In this document: one piece after another, positions 37,397 to 49,010 of the stretch | How positions within the stretch are numbered: position 1 is the stretch's first letter | How the letters are laid out: each line of letters begins with the position of its first letter | Origin: Bugula neritina | Taxonomy: Eukaryota; Bryozoa; Gymnolaemata; Cheilostomatida; Bugulidae | Direction of reading: 5' to 3' | DNA: 64,000 nt | NCBI GenBank assembly: GCA_964035545.1 | Contig: OZ037769.1 | Coordinates: forward strand, 11,105,133 to 11,169,132 | The notes under the pieces: model-generated | What the model was told of the DNA's origin: nothing | Database searches by the model: none | What the model saw: only the letters and a program-made list of their open reading frames with translations | Made by a program: the position numbers and the translations under genes

Positions 37397-37972
37397 CTAT
37401 CTGGGTACTTTAGAGTCGAGAACAGACTTTAGCACGTGATATTGTACCACATGTTGTACAGTAGCGCACACTACAGTAGCGCACACTACAGTAGCGCACA
37501 CTACAGTAGCGCACACTACAGTAGCGCACACTACAGTAGCGCACACTACAGTAGCGCACACTACAGTAGCGCACACTACAGTAGCGCACACTACAGTAGC
37601 GCACACTACAGTAGCGCACACTACAGTAGCGCACACTACAGTAGCGCACACTACAGTAGCGCACACTACAGTAGCGCACACTACAGTAGCGCACACTACA
37701 GTAGCGCACACTACAGTAGCGCACACTACAGTAGCGCACACTACAGTAGCGCACACTACAGTAGCGCACACTACAGTAGCACACACTACAGTAGCACACA
37801 CTACAGTAGCACACACTACAGTAGCACACACTACAGTAGTACAATTTACTGTAAAGCATTCAGTAGCAACTGTACCTTTATTACGGAGGGAGACGCTAGA
37901 AGTGTGTGAGGTTATTACTGTCAGGAAGTAATAGCAAGTAACAACCAGCAAGCACCTGATCAAGTGCTTCAT
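37397..37972 (-). CDS. Doubtful open frame across a 15-bp minisatellite; signal-peptide-like start
   Basis: A 191-codon frame starting at an ATG, with a basic then hydrophobic N-terminus (MKHLIRCLLVVTCYYFLTV) that would pass as a signal peptide. It then has about 25 copies of the pentapeptide VVCAT and a short non-repeat tail. Because the DNA unit is 15 bp without stops, two other frames are also open through the array, so openness alone proves nothing. No splice or expression evidence and no family match. A near-perfect 20-bp palindrome covers the start region (37950-37969). Confidence 0.2.
   Translation of the reverse strand: MKHLIRCLLVVTCYYFLTVITSHTSSVSLRNKGTVATECFTVNCTTVVCATVVCATVVCATVVCATVVCATVVCATVVCATVVCATVVCATVVCATVVCATVVCATVVCATVVCATVVCATVVCATVVCATVVCATVVCATVVCATVVCATVVCATVVCATVVCATVVCATVQHVVQYHVLKSVLDSKVPR
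37458..37832. repeat. 15-bp minisatellite, 25 copies of ACAGTAGCGCACACT
   Basis: 375 bp of almost perfect tandem units. The last copies on the right carry a G-to-A change (GCGC to GCAC), so variant units are clustered at one end, as expected from slippage or unequal exchange acting on the rest. There are no unique spacers, so this is not a CRISPR-like array. Confidence 0.97.
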
Positions 37973-39230
37973 CTTTCATCAAGGTGCTCTTAGTCAGCTC
38001 TAAAAGTTATATATAGATTGTACACTAATACTATCACTGTCTCCTTATCTAAAGTATTATATGAATGACACACTAAAGTCTTTACGTCTCAAATCAGCTT
38101 TTAATCTTAATTATTAACAAGGCCTTATACAATACTATGATGCAATATGCATGAAGTTCTTTATTGCTAGATGAGGTAGAATTATGTATGAGTGTTCAAC
38201 ATCAAAGCTCAAAAAGCAAGCATTGTACCTATAATATACATTGCAATGCTTAATACGATACAATACAATTCTATTCAATTCAATGCATTGCTATATAATA
38301 TGATGTAATATAACACAATACAAGTTAACATGATATAATTTATCATAATACATTATAAGATGACATAATATAATATATTATAATATAATAATTATATAAT
38401 AATATATAATTATATTATAATATATAATAGATTCCAGCTGCAGTCAATTAACTGTATAGTCACGCTTTCAAAAGTTGTAGAAACTTTGCATAAGTTGTCA
38501 AACAAACATGTATTTTTGAGTTGAATATTGTAATATTAAGTGAATAAGCTTTATTTAGCATAGAATATGTTACTAGGTTGAGTCACAAAAAAGAGTGACA
38601 AAGAGTACGTCCATAAAGCATTAGCTTTTTCATCTGAAAGCTTTAAGTAGCTTTTTCTCTTAAAGCCTGCATAACAACCAAACTATAATAAAATATATAA
38701 ATATGCCTACAGCAAATATTTTATTCACAATTATGTTTTACAAATTCACAATTTACAAACAAAATCATTAAAATGATAATCCTACCAAAAAAGGAAATCT
38801 ATCTATATTATTCCTAAATATAGGTATACTTTTTTGAATTTCGCAAATAACAAGGTAGTTCTAAATAATATTTGTAGCTTGAAAGATCTACATAAATATA
38901 TGAAATAAAATTTGTTAGAAGAAAAGACCAATTCTTCATACAGATATCAGTAGCTTCATCGTTGATTTAAAGAATATTAATGTCTATATAAAAATAATTT
39001 AAACCTACTTTGTTCTCAAATATATTATGTTCTTTTTATATTATTTTTAGATAAATTTAATATAGTCAAAGTTTTTATTTTTGCTGTCAACTCAAACTTA
39101 ATTTGCTAGTCATATGCAGAAATGAATTATTAAAAAATATCTCTAATTTAGAAATAAAAAAGTATTAATTGACTTTTGTAGATGATGAGACCACTGTGAT
39201 CTAAATCTAGCTACATCTACATATATGACC
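37973..39230. other. AT-rich, no gene seen
   Basis: Includes ATAATATA-rich sequence around 38340-38430. No domain-bearing frame. Confidence 0.5.
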
Positions 39231-39384
39231 ATCTATACTTACATGTTCTACAATCTATACTTACACGTTCAACAATCTATACTTACATGTTCTACAATCT
39301 ATACTTACATGCTTAGATATCTACACCCACATGTTTTACAATCTAAACTTGGGCATGTGGCAATCTATACTCACATGCATGACT
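39231..39384. repeat. 22-bp minisatellite, seven imperfect units
   Basis: Units of the form ATCTATACTTACATGTTCTACA, diverging towards the right. A chance open frame runs through it. Confidence 0.85.
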
Positions 39385-42321
39385 ATAATATACATATTAC
39401 CTACATTGGTAGCAAGAGAATGCAGTATGTAATGAAACATAACTCTATAATAAATAATAATTACAACTAATTATCATTAAAATCACCAGTTTTTGTTTTA
39501 ATGAAATATAATTTTACTATACAGCATCATCGTAATATAGTTTGATAATCTTATTGGCACATTGACACAGACAAGTGCATATATAAATTGATTATTCCAC
39601 CTGTCTAATACTGGCGGCTGAGACAGGTGCTTTCAGGTGTCATCACCTCTAGAGTGGCTGACTGACTACCGCTACTAGCAACTGGGCATATGAAAAGCTT
39701 ATTAGTATTATTTCCTGTATAAACTTATTAAATCTGTCTTTGATAGTTCACTCTTGCTATTTATACATTACTTTGTATACCTTATATTAAGAATAATATT
39801 GGAAAATTCAGTGCTATATTTTGTTCATTAATCAAAAGGTTTCGGGTGTAAATTGCAATAAATTTATTTATCTTTTCAACAAACCTGCTATACCTTCTGT
39901 TTCAGCTGGTGAAAATGCTTATTTTATAAAATTTTTAGACAACTGAGATTGCTTTTATGTAGTGAAATGTTATTTGTACCAATAAAATACCGTGAAAAAT
40001 ATCACGCCTTCTGTAGTAAGCTAGAATAACAATGCACAACAGTTTAGACACATATACATAATATGTTTATGACTGGGATGACTGGCACAAGTAGACTTTA
40101 CCGAGTATTCATATTGTATTTAGAATCAGGATAACTATCATAACCAAGAATTGCCTTCTCCTGTTAGTTTATTTTGTGAGAGTAAAGCACAGTTTAGTCC
40201 TAAAAACTCTATGCTATGAGAGTCAGTTATTTATGCAAGATTATGTTACTATAATAATGTTATATATTATTGTATGATTTTATTATCATATTACGTTATT
40301 ATTATATTACTTTATTATTGTATTGTTATATTACTAAATGCTGCAGTAATTCTCCATGTGAAAGTTGGCTAATCAAATGTAACATGATATTATTTTGCTG
40401 CCAACATGAGAGTTAGATTTGATTCCCATGAATTATATTTATCAGATGAAAAATATCTGGTTTGAAATTTAGCTTAAAACATTGTTATAATATTTTTGTG
40501 TAATATTTCAGCAAATACTTCAACTATAAGGCAATATCCACTTTGCCAATACAATTCATATCTAAATAAGCCAATCCAAATGTACATATTATTTATTGTC
40601 AATAGCTTTGTAGCCCCAATGTTTACTGCACATGAACTTTTCTAAGAGGTTGTTGGTAGTTGGGAGCTCAACTTGTCACCACTTAATACTGTCTGCACTC
40701 TATTATACCCATAGAAGCTGATTAAAATAAGTAATTTTAAAAACATGCTAGTGAAATAATACATACGTTCTCTCATTATTAGCACATCAAATCTTAAATC
40801 AAGCAACTAGTTTTACTTAGTGCTTTGCTTTTGTAAAAATAAAAAAAAATGCTGATGAACTTTTGAATTTTCAACTCAACCAGATAATACGCCAATTTGT
40901 GTTTTTGCAAAAATAAAAAGCCATGAGTTGCTGTTGAAACTTTGGAGTTGAGTTATATTTCAAGTGCTCAGAAAATAAGTCTCTAAAAGCATGCCTTCCT
41001 TTAGTTTTATACCCAGAGGTTAGAATTGATAGCGTTTTTACTTCATAATTCTTATCATATCTCTGATGCCAAGACAGATATGGTAGCATTGATGCAAACC
41101 TCCAACTAAATAATAGATATTTAAAAGATAAATATTTTTAAAATAGATGCATGTAGCTTTTTACGTGAAAATATATTATCAAAAGTGCACTCAGACAGAT
41201 TTATATGAATTTAATACCTGGTAGATAATTATTGGTACAAAAACAATAAATGTTACATACTTCAGTAAACTTTCTTTAAACTTTTATCAGTATGAAGCAG
41301 TCAGTATGTATAATAAATAAAAACTGGAGCATAACAAATTTATTTTTTTCTCAAAATAGAAATTACGTAAGCGTCTGGCTAACTTAGACCAATGGGGAAG
41401 GGGAAGGGAGAGGCAGGAAAACATGACAAGAGCAACTTTTGCATTCCATTTAGTGCTTCAGAACTCAAGCTATTTAATAACATGTGTAAATATAATTGAA
41501 TGAGAAAGTAATTAATCAGTGATAAAAGCTTGTTGATATTAATTAGTTGAAAACTCAGTTACTGCTATATAGCCAGTATAACTGTATAACTGTGAAACCT
41601 GATGGTGGGTAATGAGTATTACCAGGTGTTATATATAAACACTGGTGTATTACTATATCCATTGTGGAACATTATATAACATCTCTGGTCAGCTTAACTA
41701 ATTTAGGCAAAAAACATGTAGATCATTATAAGCTGTTCACCACGATGTAATGTGTTAGTATCTATAGTATAATATTATAATAAACTATGTTTTCACATTT
41801 AGCAAAACACGGTTGACTGCATATTTTAGCTTCAATTTCATTCAGCTTCTCAGACGATTACCCGTTAGCTAAGTGGAAAATAGTTCAAAACTTGACTCCT
41901 TTGAGTATAAAAACCATTTCTTTCTTTTTTGATAATTAGCAAATTATATGTATGACAATGAATTATTTTAAACCTTATATATATGCTATATACAGATTAC
42001 CAATATTTCCAAATACTTGTAGCATTGTGTGTCTCATAATTTTATAATCATGGTTATACATGATCATTATATCGAAATAAAAACTATGTATTATAATATA
42101 ATTACTGACTATACAGCTGCCTTCAATAATTGAAACAAGCTAGGCTACACATTTGTTACAATATTTTACAGTTTTTATTTCACATAGAGCATAGACATTA
42201 GCGAAATGTTATATTTATCTTAGCATTTTAAGAAGTTGTTCTATTTGTGCTGTAAAATTTTATGAAATTCCGTTATTCACAATTTACAAAACATGTCTAC
42301 ATCCAAAAGTGCGCTAAATAC
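39385..42321. other. AT-rich, no gene seen
   Basis: No frame with recognisable protein sequence and no RNA gene recognised. It ends at the Gypsy insertion site, whose target duplication is ATAC (42318-42321). Confidence 0.5.
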
Positions 42322-42888
42322 TGTAGTAAACTGTGGGTTCTGAATGCAACTAGTGCCTACATGCTCTAGAAAGAATAAGCCAAGTATTTGAGTACAAATG
42401 AGGATAACCTTTATTGTATCAGATACAGCTCATGTGGTCCTACTACCAGCGAGCTCCAGTAGTAGTCTGAAGCTACACTGGAAACTCGCCTGCTTTTATA
42501 CACAAGAATTCACATCTAGAATGTTCCAACAGACAAAAGAAAGTTAAGCTTGACAGTAACAAAAGAAAAATAGACAAAGGAGAATGAATAATTCAATAGG
42601 CCAAGAATTTAGCTATAATAACAACCTATTGAAGGCATTCATAAAAGCTACACAAATTTCCAGTATCAGTATTAATGCAAAACGATGAAATAGCAAAAAG
42701 GGAAAATAACTCTGGAAATGCGTATTTAATGAAAATTACATTATACTGAAAGCTTAATCACAATAATAAGGCATTAGAAAGCTAGTGCAACTTAGCTACA
42801 ATTACAGCATTCAAAATATACGCAACAGTAATTATAATACTGACACACGCAGTTACTTGAGAACAGTAGAGGATGAGAATCTATCACA
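42322..42888 (-). repeat. Gypsy element 3' LTR
   Basis: 567 bp, identical by eye to 49011-49577. In element sense it begins TGTGATAGATTC and ends TTTACTACA. Confidence 0.95.
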
Positions 42889-42901
42889 TTCTCCCCCCAT
42901 C
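42889..42901 (-). other. Polypurine tract of the Gypsy element
   Basis: GATGGGGGGAGAA in element sense lies directly against the 3' LTR, where plus-strand DNA synthesis is primed. Confidence 0.85.
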
Positions 42902-43074
42902 GAAAAGCATCCCTTTTCGATAACAAAACAATGATTCCACACAAAAAAAATGAAACACAAACGTAGAAAAATATGCGGTTAACAGGAAGGTATTATGATT
43001 AATCACACGTAACACGAGAACATTTACAGCTCAGTTGGCTATTGCCAGCGGCCCCTGGTTGTCCGGTTTTATCA

Positions 43075-46000
43075 TTAGAGGTGGTGCACCAGGCTTTCTA
43101 TCTCTTCTGTACTTGGATCGAGGATATGGGACCAGGCCTCGATTGCGCTATCCAGGACGCACTCTCGGTAAGGAAGTGCCATACTCTGCCCGTGACGGGG
43201 CAATTGTGGGTGGGTTGGCTGAGTCTGTTCTTCTATCTGGTTGCCTGGTGCTCCAGATATCCAATACTGGCGGGCGACCAGGGCCCGAGGCATTGCCAGT
43301 ATTGGAGAGTCCTCTTCGTCTCTGCCTGCGAGGTGGTCGCCGTATAGAGTGCCCTGCTCCTCCCCAGCTATGAGCTGGAGCTCAACCGGTTCGGGGTCAG
43401 GGCCACTAACGCTGGCGGAACACACCTCGGAAGAGGGGGTGTCGTACTGCTGGCTGCGGGGAGCCGAAACAGGAGCTGGTGGGGGAGGGGAGTCGGATCG
43501 ACTGGCCTCCTCGGTATCCTTACGCTCCTCTGTTTGGGTATCTGGCGAGGTAACTCCCATAGCTGATGCTAGTGTCTGAATAACAGTGTTTAAATTATAC
43601 TTAGGGGTATCAGGATTAGAATTCAACTTGAGCTGTAACTCACGTGCTAGCTGTGTGAAATCTTCTTCTTGGTGGAATTCTCCAGGGTGATGGAGGGAAT
43701 TTCCAGCCAAGATGGGGTGGTCGTCCGTACTGGGTGGGTTGTCTTCATGAGGGGGCCACTCCAGGTGCCCTACAGCATAGTCTGCCAGATACCTGGGGGG
43801 TCTTCTTGACCGCTGGCTCCTCTCAATTGGAACAGGCACCTGTGGTGTTGGTGGCTCCTGGGCTACCCTAGTAGGGGGGTCCCCGCCTTCACCCAACACG
43901 GGGGTGGGGGTGTCCTCCCCCAGGGAGGGTGGTGGTCCTAGGGCTTCCCGCTGTTCCTGTTCCCGCTCTTCTCTCTGCTGTCGCTCCAGCTGCTCTATCA
44001 AGGCGGCCTGCTCCTGGTCCGACTCTCTGGGAACCACAATTTCCACCTCTGGGGGCTGGGTGGCCCGTCCTCGACGGTTGGGCTGGCGGTGGGGCTCCAG
44101 GAGGGGTGGAGCCTCACCCACTGCGTCTGGGCTGGCATGGTAAGGCTTCAGGCGCTGCTCGCTCTGGACCGAGACCTGTCCAGAGCGCTCCACACGGTAT
44201 GTGTGGTTGGGCAGCACCTCCACTACACAGTAGGGACCGACGAACTTGGGCTGAAGTTTAGCCGACTGTCCGCGTCGCCTACGGTAGCTCACCATCCAGA
44301 CCCAGTCTCCCACTTGGTACAACGGGGGCTCTTCCGAGTCCTCTGTGTGGGTCTGCCACTGCTGGGTACGCAGTGCATCATGAGCTTTGCCCATGATGTC
44401 TATCAGACCCTCCACATATTCGTGTACCGGTGACTCGGGGGCAGGAACATGGTATGTCAGGTGTTCCGGAACCCGCGTCTCTCGGCCTAGCATCAGGAAG
44501 TTTGGGGTCTCCTGCGTGGCGGAGTGTGGTGTGCTGCGGTAAGCCCGCATGATTTGCGGCAGCACCACGTCCCATTCTTCCTGACCTCGACCAAGGAGCA
44601 GGCTCCTGAGGGTGTCACCCAACATCCTGTTGTTCCGCTCGACGACTCCGTTCCCTTGCGGGTGATATGGGGTGGTCCGACTCTGGTTCACCCCCCATAT
44701 CCGGCAGAGGTCTCCCATGAGCTGGGACTGGAACTGGGCACCCTGGTCCGTATGTATCTGCTCGGGTAAACCGAGGTAACAGAACACATGTTGGTCCAGG
44801 GTCCGGGCCACCGTGGGGGCTGTTGCGTCTGGAATAGCCAGAGCATCTGCCCACCGGGTAAAGTGGTCCGTGAGCACCAGTATCCAGGTGTTCCCTCTGG
44901 CGGATAACGGCATAGGCCCGACGAGGTCTACCGCCACTACTTGCCACGGTCGACCAGCGTATAGCCGGCGTCGACCAGTGGTTTCCGTGGGGCGGCCATG
45001 CTTGCTAGCTTGGCAGACCTCGCATTGCCGTACCCGCAGTCGTACGTCCCGAGTCATTCCGGGCCAATACCAACGCAGCCGCAGACACCTGATGACCCGA
45101 CTGACTCCAGAATGAGCCTGCTTATGGGTGTCCCAGATCAGTTCCCGTCGGAGGGCGCGTGGACAGACGACGCGGTCCCTCTCTTGCTGACGGTTGTCTG
45201 CTGCTAACGTTATCATCAGGAGGCCATCAGGACTGACCTTGAGGGCATCCCAGCGACGACAGAGGAGTTGGAACTCAACGTCTCCCTGCCGCTGCTGTTC
45301 CTCGCTAGGTCGTCGGCCCTCCTTCTTGGCCCGGAAAATGTCCGCTACCGCGCCGGGTAGCGTCTCCTGGAGTCGGCACAGCTCCTTGACATTCTGGTAC
45401 AGAGTGGGGTTGGCGTGGAGCGCCTGGACGTCGTCTGAGTGGGTTTCGGTCCGAAGATGGCCGTGCTCCCACCGATAGACGGCGCCCTCCCCTAACTCTG
45501 TTTCCACGTCAAGGCGAGCGGGTCCCCCGTCCCGCTTCTCAATGTGCAGGCACTGCTTACAGTCTCCTACCGGCCGGCGGCTCATGCCGTCAGCGTTCCC
45601 GTGCTTCCGGCCAGCACGGTGTTCTATCCGGTAAGAGAACTCGGCAAGAATCTCTAGCCAACGAGCCACCTGGCTCGAGGGCTCTGCACGTTTACACAGC
45701 CATATCAGTGATGCATGGTCTGTTCGCAAACGGAACGTTCTCCCATACAGATATGGCCGAAAGTGCTTGACCGCCTTGACTACTGCTAGGAGTTCCTTCC
45801 TAGTGGTGCAGTAGTTCTTCTCGGCGGCCGCGAGAGTCTTGCTGTAGTAAGCTACGACCACCTCACTTCCACCCTGAACTTGAGACAGGACAGCTCCCAC
45901 GCTGTGGTCGCTGGCGTCAGTGTCCAGGATGTACTCTTGGGCTGGGTCAGGATACGCCAGAATTGGCGCCTCCATTAGCCGCTGCTTGAGGTGGTCAAAT

Positions 46001-46680
46001 GCCTGCTGCTCCTCCTGTGTCCACTGCCACCGGACCCCCTTTGCAGTCAGCCGATTTAACGGCTGAGCCACTCCTGCGAAGCCAGGTATGTACTGCCGGT
46101 AGTACCCTACTAGGCCCAGGAACGCGCGCAACTCAGGGAGGTCACGGGGGACAGTCCACTCCTTCACAGCCTGTACCTTCTCCGGGTCGGTAGCGACCCC
46201 GTCACGGCCAACCACATGGCCAAGGTACGTGACTTCCGGCTGCAGGAGTGCACACTTGGAGGGCTTTAGCTTCAGTCCAGCTGCCCGGAGACGGTCAAAG
46301 ACCTCCCGCAGACGACTGACATGGGTCGAGAAGTCTGGGGAGATGACAATGACATCGTCCAGATAGATGAGGAGGGTCTTCCAGTGTAACCCACTGAGGA
46401 CCTGCTCCATGAGCCGTTGGAAAGTTGCCGGGGCGGACGTTAATCCAAATGGCAGTACTTTCCACTTCCAGAGCCCGTCGCGGGTGATGAATGCTGCTTT
46501 ATCCTGGGCATCAGGACTGAGGGGTACTTGCCAGTACCCGCTAAGCAGATCCAAAGTACTGAAGTACTTGCTACCCGCGAGGGCATCTAGAGACTCATCT
46601 ATCCGTGGGAGAGGGTAGGCGTCCTGGATGGTAACACTGTTGAGTCTGCGGTAGTCCTTTGCAGAATCTCCAGCTACCAT
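43075..46680 (-). pseudogene. pol: Gypsy pol, main part: reverse transcriptase, RNase H, integrase
   Basis: A 1201-codon open frame. Reverse transcriptase: DYRRLN near the start, LPFGLTSAP at 77-85, catalytic YLDD at 106-109. RNase H: the DTDASDHSVGAVLSQ segment, then the RKELLAVV helix and a TDHASL block. Integrase: an H-x-H/C-x2-C zinc site, AVDLVGPMP, TDQGAQF and GNGVVERNN, with 35 residues between the second Asp and the Glu (DD35E). A long acidic/proline-rich tail of unknown role follows, ending at 43075. The frame lacks the first conserved block of the reverse transcriptase, which lies upstream in another frame, so pol is disrupted at about 46656 by one extra base in a run of A. Confidence 0.93.
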
Positions 46681-47884
46681 CCTTCTTCTTGACCAGGACT
46701 ACTGGAGAGCTCCACGCACCGTGGGCAGGCTCAATCAGATCCCGGTCGAGAAGATCCTGTACCTGTCGGCTCACCTCCTTCTCCTTCTCCGGGCCTAGAC
46801 GCCGGGTAGGCTGCCTGATGGGAGTGGTGCCGGCTGCCAGGGGTATCTCGTGGGAGATGACCTTGGTCAGCCCCATGTCTCCATCGCCACGACTGAAGAC
46901 ATCACTGTACTCCGCAAGTAGTTGAGCCAGTACTTGGCGTTCAGTACTACTTGTACAGTTTCCACACGCTCCATCATATAGGTCAGCCATATGCTCTGGG
47001 ACTGCTCCTCGTCTGGTGTGAGGGGGGTTCCCCTGGGTGTCGGCCACTGTCTCCAGTGCCGGACCCACATCCGCTTTCTGGATGGAGTGGTACTTCCCCA
47101 CCAGCGCTCCAGCCGATAATCGGACAGGTTCCGTGAAGGGGTTGATGCACTGCACGAGGAGCTCCTGCCGACAATCTAGCCGATTCAGGCTGTTTGCTAG
47201 TCGGATCGCTCCGTGCGTTCCCTCAACCACCCCCAGGCCGGCGATCCCCTTGCAGTTGACTCTGCAGCGAAGAGTCGCCTGGGATCTCCCCGGAACCGTG
47301 CAGTCCCGCACTACCTGGACTCCGCCCACCAAGGGCCTTCCGAACTTGTCGACGCAGACAAGCTCCTTCCCAGCCATCACCACCACTGACTTCTGGAAAT
47401 CCATGTGACACTGGTGTTTCTCCAGAAACGGCATTCCCAGGATGGCGTCCTCCTTCAGCTGGCTGACTATGAACGTCTCGTGAATTGCTTGATCACGGAC
47501 GCGTCCAGGTAGTGAAATGACGCCGTAGAAAGGAATGCATGATCCGTCCGCCAACGTACCATGCGCACCTTCATACGGCTCGAGGCTCGCCCGCTCTCGT
47601 GCACCAAGAGTGTCAAAGAGACGCCTACTCAGCAGGTTGGTAGTGCACCCAGTATCCAGTAGGAATGTGGCAGCTTTACCCGAAATCTTTCCGGGCAGGA
47701 AGTAGCTGCTTCCATACGGCTGGGTGCTCCTGGAGCGGTCAGTCTCTGGGGGAGACACAACTTGGGTCCGCACAGCGGGCCTCCTCTTCGTCTTAGAGAC
47801 AACGGGGGTTTTCTGAGGTCGGGAGGGTAGCTTGGGGTACTCTTGCGAGTAAGCTGAAACCTCCTCCACAACCTCCTCGGGCAA
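46595..47884 (-). pseudogene. pol: Gypsy pol, upstream part: aspartic protease and N-terminus of reverse transcriptase
   Basis: A 429-codon frame. A retropepsin-like protease shows the active-site LLDTGCTTNLLSRRLF and the later AILGMPFLE. A linker follows, then the reverse transcriptase entry segment (DLIEPAHGAWSSPVVLVKKK, GSWRFC). At that point the frame departs from the conserved DYR motif, which continues one base out of phase in the downstream frame (overlap 46595-46680). An in-frame stop lies at 47909-47911, and no ATG is evident at the left end, so expression would require frameshifting from gag or fusion with it. Confidence 0.88.
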
Positions 47885-47911
47885 CCCCGCGAACCGGTTC
47901 TGGAGTGGCTA

Positions 47912-48059
47912 GGCCGGAGGATCGGGCAGACCTTGCGGTCTCCGAGATCTCCGAGGTGCCTGCCATCCTGCTTCTTCTAGCTGCATCCGGGTCTCGAGTG
48001 ACACGGCCGGAGGATCGGGTAGACCTTGCGGTCTCCGAGGTCTCCGTGGCCTCTGCCAC
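47912..48059 (-). repeat. 93-bp imperfect tandem duplication in the gag-pol linker
   Basis: CCGGAGGATCGGG with the following CTTGCGGTCTCCGAG recurs at 47914 and 48007, exactly 93 bp (31 codons) apart. In one frame it gives SETARSTRSSG and SETARSARSSG, a repeated Ser/Arg-rich linker. Confidence 0.7.
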
Positions 48060-48150
48060 TCGGTATCGGCAGACCCTGTGGAGGTCTCTTCTTCTCCTCT
48101 TCGAGTCCTATCCCGGATGGGATTGGCGTGAGGCCCACGGTTGGCGGAAG

Positions 48151-48960
48151 TTACCGTGAGCCTTGGGTGTTTAAAGGCCCTTGGCCTCTAGGGCAGTGCC
48201 TCCTCACGTGCCCTTGCGCCCCGCACCCCCAACAGGTTAGCAGAGATGGGCGGACAGGGTTGTCCCGTGAACGGGGAGCCCGCCTATCCGCCTGTTCGTT
48301 CTGCAACTTCGTCACCGTAGCCTGCAGGCCTTTCATCATGTCCATTAACATGGTGAGCTGCGTCTGCTCGGGTGATTTAGTTGCAGCTGCTGCTACCTGT
48401 GGAGTTGGAAGTGGGGTGGTCTCCTCATGCTCCTCATACTGTTGACCTTGGCGGCCAGCCAGTGTCGCTGCAGGTCCGGGTGATTCACGCTCCGGAAGAA
48501 CGCGTTATAAACGAGGCGCTTTCGGTCGTCGCCAGTGGCATGACCGAAAGCAGCCTGAGCCAGGCGCTCTACCTCGTTAGCGTGATCTTCCAGAGGAGTC
48601 TTCCGGTCTCTCCTCATTATCTGCAAACGATCAGCTGCTTCTTCGGCTGATAGGCCGAACCGGGCTCTGAGAGCCCGCATGATGTGCTCTTCATCAGGCC
48701 CAAGAGCAAAGCTCTTGGCCCGGCCTGTCAGACAGGCCCGGAGTTGGAGGATGCCATTCAGCGATGGTGGCCACATCCTGGAACTCCCTGATAAATTGCT
48801 CTACGTCTCCTTCTCCTCCGAAATTCGGGGGCTGGAGGCGATACCTGTCACCAGGTGATGCCTGTCCTTGACCCCGCAATCCCTGGAGGGCTGTGACCAG
48901 CGCCTCAACCGTGAGGGCTGGTGGTGTTGCTGCCTCAGGGGCTGAGTCCCCTGGGGCCAT
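48151..48960 (-). pseudogene. gag: Gypsy gag with two opposite one-base frame changes
   Basis: Starts at the ATG 48960, about 50 nt inside the LTR. The first frame reads to about 48740, the capsid-like middle continues one base out of phase (48776-48393), and the C-terminal part returns to the first frame (to 48151). The shifts are near 48735-48770 and 48440-48460. The C-terminal part has a nucleocapsid zinc knuckle CWGCGAQGHVRRHC (C-x2-C-x4-H-x4-C). The middle is Arg/Glu-rich, as in Gypsy capsids. The two shifts offset each other, so only a stretch of about 100 codons is misread. Confidence 0.85.
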
Positions 48961-48991
48961 TGCGCGCCGCTCGGCAACTAGTTATTCGAAA

Positions 48992-49009
48992 ATCCCACCG
49001 CTGCCACCA
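48992..49009 (-). other. Primer-binding site matching tRNA-Leu
   Basis: In element sense TGGTGGCAGCGGTGGGAT, one base after the 5' LTR, is complementary to the 3' end of animal tRNA-Leu(AAG) including CCA. After 18 matching bases the site continues as the tRNA T-arm does, but with two extra bases. Confidence 0.85.
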
Positions 49010-49010
49010 A

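Noticed and set aside
37458..37832. Regularly repeated short unit that might suggest a CRISPR array
   Set aside because: Units are directly adjacent without unique spacers and the window is eukaryotic.
37436..37909. Plus-strand frame of about 157 codons (repeating SSAHY) and a second minus-strand frame (repeating CSVRY)
   Set aside because: A 15-bp unit without stops opens several frames at once; these two lack any convincing N-terminus.
43035..45478. Several plus-strand frames of 60-114 codons opposite the Gypsy pol
   Set aside because: They are shadows of the GC-rich pol gene on the other strand and resemble no protein.
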